Shown one piece after another: positions 25,810 to 34,723 of a stretch of DNA of 64,000 nucleotides. Position numbers and translations under genes: made by a program. Every line of letters starts with the position of its first letter. The first letter of the stretch is position 1. Origin of the DNA: Hyphomicrobiaceae bacterium (GTDB taxonomy: Bacteria; Pseudomonadota; Alphaproteobacteria; Rhizobiales; Hyphomicrobiaceae). The notes under the pieces are model-generated. The model was not told the DNA's origin. It made no database searches and worked only from the letters and a program-made list of their open reading frames with translations. The stretch is taken from NCBI GenBank assembly GCA_016793635.1, contig JAEUMD010000014.1, positions 62,001-126,000 of the forward strand, read 5' to 3'.

Positions 25810-28800
25810 TCAGATCTCTACGACTTCGATGACGCCAGGCAGGGTCGACAATCGGCCCGCCTGTTGCGGCGACACGTCGTACGACCCTGGAACTACGATT
25901 TCGATCTCACGCCCCCGCTCTGCAATCGGCAGCACGAGGCGAATCTCTCCCCCCTTGCGAGAACTGGGCTCCGTGCGTGGCTTCAACATGCCGGCGAACT
26001 CATTAGACCAGCCTCGCCGGCGCGCAACGGCATCGGCATCGAGAACGAGCTTGAGGCTGCGCTGCACACCCGCCGCGACCGCGTCCAGCGCCTCGACCGA
26101 CTGCACCCGCATCTTCAACGTCTCACCATCGACCTCCGCCTCGACCGAGACGACGACGGGCGTGCCAGGCTCGAGCAGATCGCGACAGGCTGCGAGTGTG
26201 TCGGAGAAGATGACGGCTTCGTATTGGCCCGTCGGGTCGGAAAACATCGCGAACGCGAACTTGTTGCCTTTTTGCGAGCGCCGCTCGCGCGCGGAGATGA
26301 CGATTCCGCCGAGGCGTCCGACGGTCGATCCCTTGCGCGCGGCTGCTTCGAATTCGACGAAACGGCGCACGCCTATCTTGGCAAGCAGGCTCTGGTATTG
26401 GTCGAGTGGATGGCCCGAGAGGTAGAACCCGATCGCCTCGAACTCTGCGCCGAGCCGCTCCATCGGGGTCCAGGCGCGCATCGCCCGGAGTTCAATCGCA
26501 GGTGGCCCGCTCGCAACCCCGCCACCGAATAGATCGCTGGTGCCGAGCGCGGCGTCGCTTTCGGTGCGCTGCGCCATGGCCATGATCGTATCGGCGTTGG
26601 CCGCCACCATTGCCCGGTTGGGCTCCACGCAATCGAAGGCTCCGGCCTTGCTCATCGTCTCGATGGAACGCTTGTTGAGCGCCTTTGGACTGATGCGCGA
26701 GGCGAAATCTCCGAGCGTACGAAAACGTCCGGTCTTGCCACGTTCCTCGACGATGGTGCCGACCGCGCCAGCGCCGATGTTCTTCAACGCAGCGAGGGAG
26801 TAACGGATCGCGCCATGCTCGCCCTCGGCCTTGCCAGGTTCGGCTAGGAAATCGATGTCCGAGGCATTGATGCAAGGTGGCAAGATCGAAATGCCGCTCT
26901 TGCGTGCCTCCGCGGCGAACATGGCGAGCTTATCCGTGTTCGACATGTCGAGTGTCATCGATGCCGCCAGAAACTCCTCGCGGTAGTTCGCCTTCATGTA
27001 GGCCGTGTGGTAGCTGACAAGGGCATAGGCGGCCGCGTGCGATTTGTTGAAGCCGTAGCCCGCGAACTTGTTGACCAGCTCGAAGATGTAGACAGCCTCT
27101 TCCTTCTTCACGCCCCGCTCAACCGCGCCCTCGACGAACTTGGCCTGCTGGCGGGCCATCTCGTCCTTGTCTTTCTTACCCATCGCGCGGCGAAGCATGT
27201 CGGCTTGCCCGAGCGTATATCCGCCCATCACCTGCGCGATCTGGATCACCTGCTCCTGATAGATGATGACGCCGTAAGTCTCCTTGAGGATGCTTTCGAG
27301 CATCGGGTGAAGATAGTCGACCGGCTCCTCGCCGTGCTTGCGATGGATGTAGGTCGGGATGTTGTCCATCGGGCCCGGCCGATACAGCGCGACCATGGCG
27401 ATGATGTCCTCGAAGCGGTCGGGCTTCAGCCGCTTCAGGCTTTCGCGCATGCCTGTGCTTTCGAGCTGGAACACGCCGACCGTATCGGCCTTGGCCAGCA
27501 GTTCGTAGGCCCCGCGAACCTTGGGGTCCTCACCGGCAATGGCGAGCGTCGTCAGATCGAGTTCGATGCCACGCCCGCGTTTGACGTACTCCACCGCCTT
27601 CTGCAGCACCGTCAGCGTCTTCAGGCCGAGGAAGTCGAACTTTACGAGGCCAGCCGCCTCGACGAACTTCCAGTTGAACTGCGTCACCGGCGTATTCGAC
27701 TTCGGGTCCTTGTAAAGAGGCACGAGCTCGTCGAGAGGGCGGTCACCGATCACCATGCCCGCGGCGTGCGTGGAAGCGTGCCGATAGAGTCCTTCGAGCT
27801 TCTGCGAGACCTCGAGAAGCTTTGCCACGATCGGCTCGCGGTCGCGCTCCTCCTGAAGCTTGGGCTCGCCTTCGATGGCTTCCGCCAGCGTCACGGGGTT
27901 AGCCGGATTGTTCGGCACGAGCTTGCACAGGCGGTCGACCTGTCCATAGGGAATCTGCAACACGCGGCCGACGTCACGCAGAACCGCGCGGGCTTGCAGC
28001 TTGCCGTGCGTGATGATCTGCGCGACCCGATCCTCGCCGTACTTGTGCTGGACGTAGCGGATGACTTCGTCGCGCCGGTCCTGGCAGAAATCGACGTCGA
28101 AGTCCGGCATCGAAATGCGTTCGGGATTGAGGAAGCGCTCGAACAGCAGGCCGAACCGCAAGGGGTCGAGGTCGGTGATCGTGAGCACCCAGGCGACGAG
28201 CGATCCCGCACCCGATCCGCGCCCCGGTCCGACCGGGATACCGTTCTCCTTGGACCACTTGATGAAGTCGGCGACGATCAGGAAGTAGCCGGGGAACTTC
28301 ATCCGCGTGATGACGTCGATCTCGTAGGCGAGCCGCTTGTCGTAATCCTCGCGCGTAAATCCCGGCGCGATCGGATGCACGGCGAGGCGCGCGTCGAGCC
28401 CTTCCTCCGCCTGCCGCTTCAGCTCCTGCGCCTCGAGGCGTGATTGCTCGATCTCGCTGACACTCTCGTCGCTGGCGACGAAGCGCGGCAGGATGGGCTT
28501 CTTGCCCTTTGGCCGGAAGGCGCAGCGCAGCGCGATCTCGACGGTACGTTCGAGCGCCTCTGGCAAATCCGCGAACAGCCGCGCCATATCGTCAGCACTC
28601 TTGAAGCAGTGCTCCGGCGTGACGCGGCGGCGGTTGTCTTCGACGACGTAATTGCCGCCGGCGATGCACAGCAGCGCATCGTGCGCCTCGTAATCGGCCG
28701 GTGTCGCGAAATAGATCTCGTTGGTCGCAACGATGGCCGATGCGCTGCGATAGGCGAGGTCGAGGAGTTGCGGCTCCACCTCGCGCTCGAGTGGCTGCCC

Positions 28801-29406
28801 GTAACGCTGGATCTCGATGTAGAGCCGATCGCCGAACACAGCCCTCAGGCGTTGAAGCCGCGTCTCAGCAACCGCTGCCCGGCCGTCGCGAATAGCGCGG
28901 TCCAACGGGCCTTCTGCCCCACCCGACAAGGCGATCACGCCCTCGCTGTGGCGCTCGATGTCGTCGAACGTGACGTGCGGCGGCTCCCCCTCTGCCGGCA
29001 GAAGGAAGGCGTGGCTCGCAAGCTTCATCAGGTTGGCGTAACCCTGCTCGTTCATCGCGAGCAGGGCAAGGAGTCCGTCGCTGTTGGCCTCGCGCGGCGC
29101 GGCGGCGCGGACGGCCGCGGTGATCGGCGATTGCCCCTTGTCTTCGCGTTCGCCAAAATCGACGGCGAGTGCGATGCCCGCGATCGGTTGCACACCGGAG
29201 CCCGAGAGCTTCTCGGAGAACTCCAGAATGCCGAACATGTTGTTGGTGTCGGTGAGCGCGATCGCCGGAAACCCGTAGGCGTCGGCCAGCTTGGCGAGCT
29301 TGCCGATCGGCAGCGCCCCTTCGAGGAGCGAATAGGCCGAGTGCACCTTGAGCGGGATGTAGCGCGGCATATCTGCCGGCGCGCCAGTTCGATTCGCGTC
29401 TGTCAT
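25810..29406 (-). CDS. dnaE: DNA polymerase III subunit alpha
   Basis: A 1198-residue replicative polymerase. It starts with the PHP domain (LKVHSAYSLLEGALPIG), followed by palm and fingers with the catalytic PDFDVDF near residue 435, then the thumb, beta-clamp binding region and an OB-fold. Length and order are normal for DnaE. It is downstream of lolD on the same strand with a 90-base gap, the usual alphaproteobacterial order proS-lolC-lolD-dnaE. Confidence 0.95.
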   Translation of the reverse strand: MTDANRTGAPADMPRYIPLKVHSAYSLLEGALPIGKLAKLADAYGFPAIALTDTNNMFGILEFSEKLSGSGVQPIAGIALAVDFGEREDKGQSPITAAVRAAAPREANSDGLLALLAMNEQGYANLMKLASHAFLLPAEGEPPHVTFDDIERHSEGVIALSGGAEGPLDRAIRDGRAAVAETRLQRLRAVFGDRLYIEIQRYGQPLEREVEPQLLDLAYRSASAIVATNEIYFATPADYEAHDALLCIAGGNYVVEDNRRRVTPEHCFKSADDMARLFADLPEALERTVEIALRCAFRPKGKKPILPRFVASDESVSEIEQSRLEAQELKRQAEEGLDARLAVHPIAPGFTREDYDKRLAYEIDVITRMKFPGYFLIVADFIKWSKENGIPVGPGRGSGAGSLVAWVLTITDLDPLRFGLLFERFLNPERISMPDFDVDFCQDRRDEVIRYVQHKYGEDRVAQIITHGKLQARAVLRDVGRVLQIPYGQVDRLCKLVPNNPANPVTLAEAIEGEPKLQEERDREPIVAKLLEVSQKLEGLYRHASTHAAGMVIGDRPLDELVPLYKDPKSNTPVTQFNWKFVEAAGLVKFDFLGLKTLTVLQKAVEYVKRGRGIELDLTTLAIAGEDPKVRGAYELLAKADTVGVFQLESTGMRESLKRLKPDRFEDIIAMVALYRPGPMDNIPTYIHRKHGEEPVDYLHPMLESILKETYGVIIYQEQVIQIAQVMGGYTLGQADMLRRAMGKKDKDEMARQQAKFVEGAVERGVKKEEAVYIFELVNKFAGYGFNKSHAAAYALVSYHTAYMKANYREEFLAASMTLDMSNTDKLAMFAAEARKSGISILPPCINASDIDFLAEPGKAEGEHGAIRYSLAALKNIGAGAVGTIVEERGKTGRFRTLGDFASRISPKALNKRSIETMSKAGAFDCVEPNRAMVAANADTIMAMAQRTESDAALGTSDLFGGGVASGPPAIELRAMRAWTPMERLGAEFEAIGFYLSGHPLDQYQSLLAKIGVRRFVEFEAAARKGSTVGRLGGIVISARERRSQKGNKFAFAMFSDPTGQYEAVIFSDTLAACRDLLEPGTPVVVSVEAEVDGETLKMRVQSVEALDAVAAGVQRSLKLVLDADAVARRRGWSNEFAGMLKPRTEPSSRKGGEIRLVLPIAERGREIEIVVPGSYDVSPQQAGRLSTLPGVIEVVEI

Positions 29407-29496
29407 GCCCCGAGATTACGCGGGGCAGGCAACGGGCGCACGCGGAACCGCACGCTCCAGGGCGAGCGGCAGTGGAGAGAAGCAGCCCGCCGGCGT

Positions 29497-30216
29497 TCAG
29501 CGGCCGCCAGCTCTCGTCGGGGTGATCTCATGCAGCAGGCCATCGGCGAGCTGAAGCACGCGATCCATCCGGTAAGCCAGGTCGATGTTGTGCGTGGCGA
29601 TCAGCGCCGCGACGCCCGTCGTCCGGATGAGATTGATGAGCTCGTGGAACACACGCTCCGACGTCTTCGGATCGAGGTTACCGGTCGGCTCGTCGGCAAG
29701 AATGAGCCGTGGAGAATTGGCGAGCGCACGGCAGATGGCGGTGCGCTGCTGTTCACCGCCCGAAAGCTCGGCCGGCCTGTGATCGACGCGCTCGGCGAGC
29801 CCCATGGAGCCGAGCAGCTCGCGCGCCCGCGTCTCCGCCGCTTTGCGCGATCGGCCGAGGATCATCTGCGGGATGACGACGTTTTCGAGCGCCGAGAATT
29901 CAGGAAGAAGCTGGTGGAACTGATAGACGAAGCCCATCTCCGCGCGGCGCACGGCAGTTCGCGCCTCGTCGTTCATCTTCGCGCAATCACGACCGTTGAC
30001 GACGACATGTCCGGTATCGGGCGTTTCCAGCAGGCCGGCGATGTGCAGCAACGTCGATTTGCCAGCGCCAGACGGGCCGACCAGCGCAACAGCCTCACCC
30101 GGCATGAGCCGGGCCCCGGCACCGGCAAGCACGGTGATTTCGCGCAAGCCCTGCCGGAACGAGCGCCTCAAATCGATCAATTCCAGCACCGGGCGGTAGG
30201 CGGAAGGGTCCTGCAC
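29497..30216 (-). CDS. lolD: Lipoprotein-releasing ABC transporter ATPase
   Basis: A 239-residue ABC ATPase. It shows Walker A (GPSGAGKST), the Q-loop ([18 protein letters not shown]), the signature LSGGEQQR (with Thr-Ala following, as in LolD), Walker B ([12 protein letters not shown]) and a switch His (ATHNI). It probably starts at GTG 30216, eight bases after the lolC stop. With LolC it forms the complex that extracts outer-membrane lipoproteins from the inner membrane. Confidence 0.92.
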   Translation of the reverse strand: MQDPSAYRPVLELIDLRRSFRQGLREITVLAGAGARLMPGEAVALVGPSGAGKSTLLHIAGLLETPDTGHVVVNGRDCAKMNDEARTAVRRAEMGFVYQFHQLLPEFSALENVVIPQMILGRSRKAAETRARELLGSMGLAERVDHRPAELSGGEQQRTAICRALANSPRLILADEPTGNLDPKTSERVFHELINLIRTTGVAALIATHNIDLAYRMDRVLQLADGLLHEITPTRAGGR

Positions 30217-30224
30217 GGTGGGCC

Positions 30225-31544
30225 TCACTCGTATCGCAATGCTTCGACAGGATCGAGCTTCGATGCCCGCCACGAGGGATAGAGCGTCGCCAGCACCGAC
30301 AGCAGCATCGCCATGACGACGATGAACCCCGTTTCTCCGACGTCGATATCGGCGGGAAGCTTGTTCAGATAGTACACTTGTGGATCGAAGATCCGCGTGT
30401 TGGTGAGCCAGGCGACGAAATTGCGGATCGACTCGATGTTCCAGCAGAACACGATGCCGAGCGCGAAGCCGGCGAGCGTGCCGACGACGCCGATCGAAGC
30501 GCCGGTGATGAGAAACACGCGCATGATGGCGCCTTTTGTCGCTCCCATCGTGCGCAGAATGGCGATGTCCCGCCCCTTGTCCTTCACTAGCATCATCAGG
30601 CCGGAGATGATGTTGAGCGCCGCCACCAGAACGATCAGCGACAGGATGATGAACATCACGTTGCGCTCCACCTCGAGCACCGTGAAGAACGTCTCGTTGC
30701 GCTGGCGCCAATCACTGAGCTGCACCGTTGGCCCGCCCGCCTGGCGAATATCCGCTGAATAGTGTGAGACGCGCTCGGGATCGTCGACCACCACCTCGAG
30801 CACGTCGATCGAGCCGCCCTTGGAGAAATAGCGCTTCGCCTCGCCGAGCGGCATGAACACCATCATGCGGTCGTATTCCGACATGCCAAGCTCGAATACG
30901 GCAGAGATGGTGTAGGGCTTCGAGCGTGGCGCCGTGCCGAATGGCGTTGTCGCGCCGCGCGGAGAGACGAGCGTGATCTGATCGCCAACACCGACGCGCA
31001 GCGAGTTGGCGAGGCGCTGGCCGATGGCGATGCCGCTTTGGTTGTCGAACCCGGCGAGCGTTCCATCCCTGACGTTGGAAGCGATCAAGGGCAAGGCGTT
31101 GATCGAGGCTTCGTCGATGCCGCGCACGAGGCCGCCCGTCGCATGAACCACCGAAGACACCATCACCTGCCCTTCGATCAGCGGGATGACGGCCTTGACG
31201 CCAGAGACGGCGGCAATGCGCGCGGAAATATCGGCATAGTCCTCGAACGGCTCGCCGATCTTGTGGACGACGATGTGGCCGTTGAGACCGAGGATCTTGG
31301 AGAACAGGTCCTTGCGGAAACCATTCATCACCGCCATCACGATGATGAGCGTGGCGACGCCGAGCATGATGCCGACGAACGAGAAGCCGGCGATGACGGA
31401 GATGAAGCCTTCCTTACGCCGCGCCCGCAGGTAGCGCCCCGCGAGCATCCACTCGAACGGCGAGAATGCGGAGGTCCCCGCCGGAGCCGCGGCTGACGTC
31501 GGGCCAGAGCCGCGCACCGACGAAGGTCCATCAGAAGCTGTCAT
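30225..31544 (-). CDS. lolC: Lipoprotein-releasing ABC transporter permease (LolC/E type)
   Basis: A 439-residue inner-membrane protein with one N-terminal TM helix, a large periplasmic domain and three C-terminal TM helices, the MacB/FtsX-like fold. It has the LolC hallmarks [21 protein letters not shown] and [16 protein letters not shown]. Alphaproteobacteria generally carry one LolC/E-like subunit working as a homodimer with LolD, so no separate lolE is expected. It lies between proS and lolD. Confidence 0.92.
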   Translation of the reverse strand: MTASDGPSSVRGSGPTSAAAPAGTSAFSPFEWMLAGRYLRARRKEGFISVIAGFSFVGIMLGVATLIIVMAVMNGFRKDLFSKILGLNGHIVVHKIGEPFEDYADISARIAAVSGVKAVIPLIEGQVMVSSVVHATGGLVRGIDEASINALPLIASNVRDGTLAGFDNQSGIAIGQRLANSLRVGVGDQITLVSPRGATTPFGTAPRSKPYTISAVFELGMSEYDRMMVFMPLGEAKRYFSKGGSIDVLEVVVDDPERVSHYSADIRQAGGPTVQLSDWRQRNETFFTVLEVERNVMFIILSLIVLVAALNIISGLMMLVKDKGRDIAILRTMGATKGAIMRVFLITGASIGVVGTLAGFALGIVFCWNIESIRNFVAWLTNTRIFDPQVYYLNKLPADIDVGETGFIVVMAMLLSVLATLYPSWRASKLDPVEALRYE

Positions 31545-31656
31545 CGTGCCACTCTCCGTCAGGCGTCCCGCCGGCCCGGCTCACGTTTGGCAAGGCTCGG
31601 CGGCGCGATCAAGGCAAGTCACTCGTGGCTACGCCGCCGCAAGGGCGTCCGCATCC

Positions 31657-33189
31657 TCAGTAGGCGCGTGCAATCAAGACCATTTCTTTCGCCGGCCCGC
31701 CCGTGAACAGGCAAGGACGGTCAATCGCCTTCTGCGCCATCGGCGCATTGCGAATAGTGAGCTTCATCGCCTTGAGGCGATCGGCGATCGCTTCGAGCTC
31801 GGCGCCCTCGGGACGCGACCACGCGACCTCGGCCCAGCCCTTGAACGCTCCGCCCTCGTCATCCGCCTCGGCTTGACCGAAGTAGTCGGCGAGTTCGTCA
31901 AACGTCTTGATGCCTGAGATGATATTGGCGTCGAGACGCGCTTTGGCCTCGGCGAACAACTGGGCCTGGATATCGGCCAGCAGCGCCGCGGCGCCGGCCA
32001 CGAATTCCGCACGCGACATCGTCTTGGAAATCGCCTTGTCGCCGTCACGCAGCTTGTCGCGCCGCATGAACGTGACGTTGCCGCCGCTCGCGTCTCGCCC
32101 ACCAATCTCGACGATCACCGGCGCGCCGCGACGCACCCAGCCCCAGCGTTTCTCAGCCGACTTCGTCGGTTTGACGTCGACGAGGGTGCGGATGCCTTGG
32201 GCCTTCAGCTCCTTCTCGAGCGCGATGCAGTAGTCCTTAAGCTCCGCATCCTCGGGCTTGTCGCGCAGCATCGGCACGATGACGACCTGGCGCGGGGCGA
32301 TGGCCGGCGGCAGGCGCAGGCCGTCGTCGTCACCGTGGGTCATGATGACACCGCCGATCAGTCGCGTGGAAACGCCCCAGCTCGTCGTGTGACAGTACTC
32401 GAGCTGACCGGCGGCGCTTTGGTACTGAATGTTCTGGGCCTGTGCGAAGTGCGTGCCGAGATAGTGCGAGGTGCCGGCCTGAAGGGCCTTGCCGTCCTGC
32501 ATCATGGCTTCGATCGAGTAGGTGTTGTCGGCGCCCGGGAAACGTTCGTTGGCCGGTTTCTCACCCGCGATCACAGGCATGGCGAGCACGTTCTCGGCGA
32601 ACTCGCGGTAGACCTCGAGCATCTTCAGCGTCTCGGCCATGGCGTCGTCGCGGTCGGCGTGGGCGGTGTGGCCCTCCTGCCAAAGAAACTCGGCCGTTCG
32701 CAGGAAAAGGCGTGTGCGCATTTCCCAGCGCACCACGTTGGCCCACTGGTTCACGAGCAGCGGCAGGTCACGATAGCTTTTCACCCAGCGCTGGAAAGCG
32801 TCACCGATGATCGTCTCAGAGGTCGGCCGCACGATCAGCGGTTCTTCCAGCTTGGCGGTCGGATCGAGCTCGAGCTTGCCGCCGACATTCTTCAACCGGT
32901 GATGGGTAACGACCGCCATCTCCTTGGCGAAGCCTTCGACGTGCTCGGCCTCCTTGGCGATGAAGCTCATCGGTATGAACAACGGGAAGTAGCAGTTGTC
33001 GTGTCCGGTATCCTTGATGCGCTGGTCGAGCTCGGCCTGAATGCGCTCCCAGACGCCCCAGCCCCAAGGCTTGATGATCATGCAGCCGCGCACGGGGCTG
33101 GTCTCGGCCATGTCGCCGTCGCGAACCACAGCCTGATACCAGTCGGGAAAGCTCTTCTCGCGGGTGACGTCGAGCGCGCGCTTGCTCAT
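31657..33189 (-). CDS. proS: Prolyl-tRNA synthetase, archaeal/eukaryotic (type 3) form
   Basis: A 510-residue class II synthetase. It is the archaeal/eukaryotic-type enzyme and not the usual bacterial one: VRGCMIIKPWGWGVWERIQ, NCYFPLFIPMSFIAKEAEHV, motif 2 (RWEMRTRLFLRTAEFLWQEG) and motif 3 (MTHGDDDGLRLPP), and the C-terminus ends in a free RAY, the typical terminal Tyr. Only one Cys remains in the C-terminal domain, so the zinc site is lost. It charges tRNA-Pro. Its place just ahead of lolC and dnaE is where rhizobia normally have a bacterial-type proS. Confidence 0.93.
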   Translation of the reverse strand: MSKRALDVTREKSFPDWYQAVVRDGDMAETSPVRGCMIIKPWGWGVWERIQAELDQRIKDTGHDNCYFPLFIPMSFIAKEAEHVEGFAKEMAVVTHHRLKNVGGKLELDPTAKLEEPLIVRPTSETIIGDAFQRWVKSYRDLPLLVNQWANVVRWEMRTRLFLRTAEFLWQEGHTAHADRDDAMAETLKMLEVYREFAENVLAMPVIAGEKPANERFPGADNTYSIEAMMQDGKALQAGTSHYLGTHFAQAQNIQYQSAAGQLEYCHTTSWGVSTRLIGGVIMTHGDDDGLRLPPAIAPRQVVIVPMLRDKPEDAELKDYCIALEKELKAQGIRTLVDVKPTKSAEKRWGWVRRGAPVIVEIGGRDASGGNVTFMRRDKLRDGDKAISKTMSRAEFVAGAAALLADIQAQLFAEAKARLDANIISGIKTFDELADYFGQAEADDEGGAFKGWAEVAWSRPEGAELEAIADRLKAMKLTIRNAPMAQKAIDRPCLFTGGPAKEMVLIARAY

Positions 33190-33661
33190 CGGCCGGCCTC
33201 CACCATCATGCGTCGCGCTCCCCTCAGCGCAAGATCCGGATAGGCGCGCGGCGCGGGGACAGAGCTTCCGGTCAAGTCACACGGCGAGCCGCTCTCTGGC
33301 GGCGCGACCGAAGCGGCTCTGCGGACCCCCCTCCGCCGGCGGGCTGCCGGTTGCGCGATCCTGTTCGGTTGCGCTCTTAACGAGGATTGGGACGTGTGGC
33401 AATGCCGCGATGCTCGCCGCCCGGCCACCCTTGGGGATGGGCGGGCCAGCATGCAACATCGGGCCCGGATCGCGTGAACAGTGCTATGCATCCCGCTCCC
33501 CCCTCGACGGGCATGCAATCCAGATCGCACGCCTCGATTTTCTTAGTGCGGCATAGATCCCCGATCGCTTTTTTGGATCAGCGCGACGCTCTTGAGGCGT
33601 GACAGACAGGCACTTTTCGAGTACCTTGCGCTGGCATTCATGAAAAGGGTCGAGCCCATGT
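33190..33661. other. Intergenic region upstream of proS
   Basis: No convincing gene in about 470 bases; open frames here are Arg/Ala-rich without ribosome sites. The first part must contain the proS promoter on the minus strand. The second part leads into the putative small RNA. Confidence 0.45.
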
Positions 33662-33690
33662 TTGAAATGGCAATCGGCCTAAGTCTAGGG
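33662..33690 (+). promoter_or_regulatory. Possible promoter for a small RNA
   Basis: TTGAAA (33662-33667) and CTAGGG (33685-33690) are separated by 17 bp. The -10 element is poor. It is proposed because a strong plus-strand terminator lies ~140 bases downstream with no gene between. Confidence 0.3.
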
Positions 33691-33696
33691 AGATAG

Positions 33697-33830
33697 CCCC
33701 AGAGCCTTTGCCCCGTTTCCCGGCACGGCATATTGCCGCGCCGCGTTGGTGCTTTTCGCTCTGAGGAACACGAAAGTCCGACGCCCCGGAATGGCCTCAG
33801 ATGAGGTCACTCCGGGGCGTCTGCTTTTTT
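33697..33830 (+). ncRNA. Putative small RNA of about 134 nt
   Basis: A strong intrinsic terminator on the plus strand at 33780-33830 has no protein gene upstream: proS (minus) starts at 33189 and the next gene (DUF1467, minus) ends at 33941. The likeliest reading is a small RNA. Upstream of the terminator there is a short hairpin (CGGCA-TAT-TGCCG) and a single-stranded purine-rich stretch (GAGGAACACGAAAG). It does not match 6S, tmRNA, SRP RNA or RNase P RNA by eye. The 5' end is a guess from the weak promoter. Confidence 0.45.
33780..33830 (+). terminator. Strong intrinsic terminator
   Basis: GACGCCCCGGA (33780-33790) pairs with TCCGGGGCGTC (33811-33821), and the stem continues inward after one A-C mismatch to a loop of AGAT. 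Six T residues follow at 33825-33830. The T-run is on the plus strand only. Confidence 0.85.
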
Positions 33831-33940
33831 GGACTGTCGGCGCGACTGGCTATCGCCGCTCCAAGCACTGTTTCCTTATTGCGCGGACCTCGTGTTGGTC
33901 TCGCGAGGACATCCCCCGCCTGAGCGAGAGCAACGCGGCC

Positions 33941-34219
33941 TTACACCTTGGGCACGTCGATCGGCAGCGTGAGCGGGAACGTCTCCGGGTCGAGCCAGCC
34001 GTACTCGACCCCGGCCCAAAAAATGGCGAAGCAGACGCTGGCGACCGCCGTGTTGATGAGGAAGACGCGCAGCAAGCGCGGGGTCGAGGGCGCGCTTTCC
34101 GGTGTGCCGGGCACCACCTCGCCCTGCTCGTGCTGCGTGCGCAAACCGAACGGCAACACCATGAAGAGCGTCAGCCACCACATGATGAAGTAGATTGCCA
34201 GTCCGAATGTGAAGCTCAT
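33941..34219 (-). CDS. DUF1467 family membrane protein
   Basis: A 92-residue protein with two TM helices (about 3-25 and 52-72) and the family opening FGLAIYFIMWWLTLFMVLPF. DUF1467 proteins are almost limited to alphaproteobacteria and are regularly found between the nuo-birA-rnj-mce block and proS, as here. Function unknown. Confidence 0.85.
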   Translation of the reverse strand: MSFTFGLAIYFIMWWLTLFMVLPFGLRTQHEQGEVVPGTPESAPSTPRLLRVFLINTAVASVCFAIFWAGVEYGWLDPETFPLTLPIDVPKV

Positions 34220-34267
34220 CGCCTCGCGTCCTCGCGTTGTCGCCCGCCCTGGTTCCGTCGCAGCCTG

Positions 34268-34672
34268 TCAGGCCTGCTCGAGCTCCGTCAGCGTGCCGAG
34301 AAAATCCTTGGGGTGGAGGAACAGCACGGGCTTGCCGTGGGCACCGATTTTCGGCTGCCCGTCGCCCAGCACGCGCGCGCCCTGCTCTTTGAGTTTGTCG
34401 CGCGCGGCGATGATGTCGTCGACCTCGTAGCAGACATGGTGAATGCCGCCGTCCGGGTTCTTTTCGAGGAACTTGGCGATGGGCGAATTGTCACCGAGCG
34501 GCTCGAGAAACTCGATCTTGGTATTCGGGAGCGTCACGAAAACCACCGTCACGCCGTGGGCGGGCTCAGCCTGCGGCTCGGAAATGACGGCGCCGAGCGA
34601 ATTTTTGTAGGTCGCGACGGCGGCCTTGAGGTCCTTGACTGCGATGGCGACGTGGTTGAGGCGTCCAATCAT
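34268..34672 (-). CDS. mce: Methylmalonyl-CoA epimerase
   Basis: A 134-residue vicinal-oxygen-chelate protein. The start is ATG 34672 after AGGAG. It has LNHVAIAVKDL near the N-terminus, EFLEPLGDNSPI with a metal-ligand Glu, and GIHHVCYEVDDI with a metal-ligand His, matching the epimerase that interconverts (R)- and (S)-methylmalonyl-CoA in propionyl-CoA metabolism. It lies between rnj and DUF1467, a conserved rhizobial neighbourhood. Confidence 0.88.
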   Translation of the reverse strand: MIGRLNHVAIAVKDLKAAVATYKNSLGAVISEPQAEPAHGVTVVFVTLPNTKIEFLEPLGDNSPIAKFLEKNPDGGIHHVCYEVDDIIAARDKLKEQGARVLGDGQPKIGAHGKPVLFLHPKDFLGTLTELEQA

Positions 34673-34723
34673 GTTCAACTCCTGCGGATGTGGCTCCCGC
34701 CCGGCTGCCCAGGCGAGCTCAAA

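Noticed and set aside
33662-33830. 6S, tmRNA, SRP or RNase P RNA at the putative small-RNA locus
   Set aside because: Length, core motifs and structure do not match any of these by eye.
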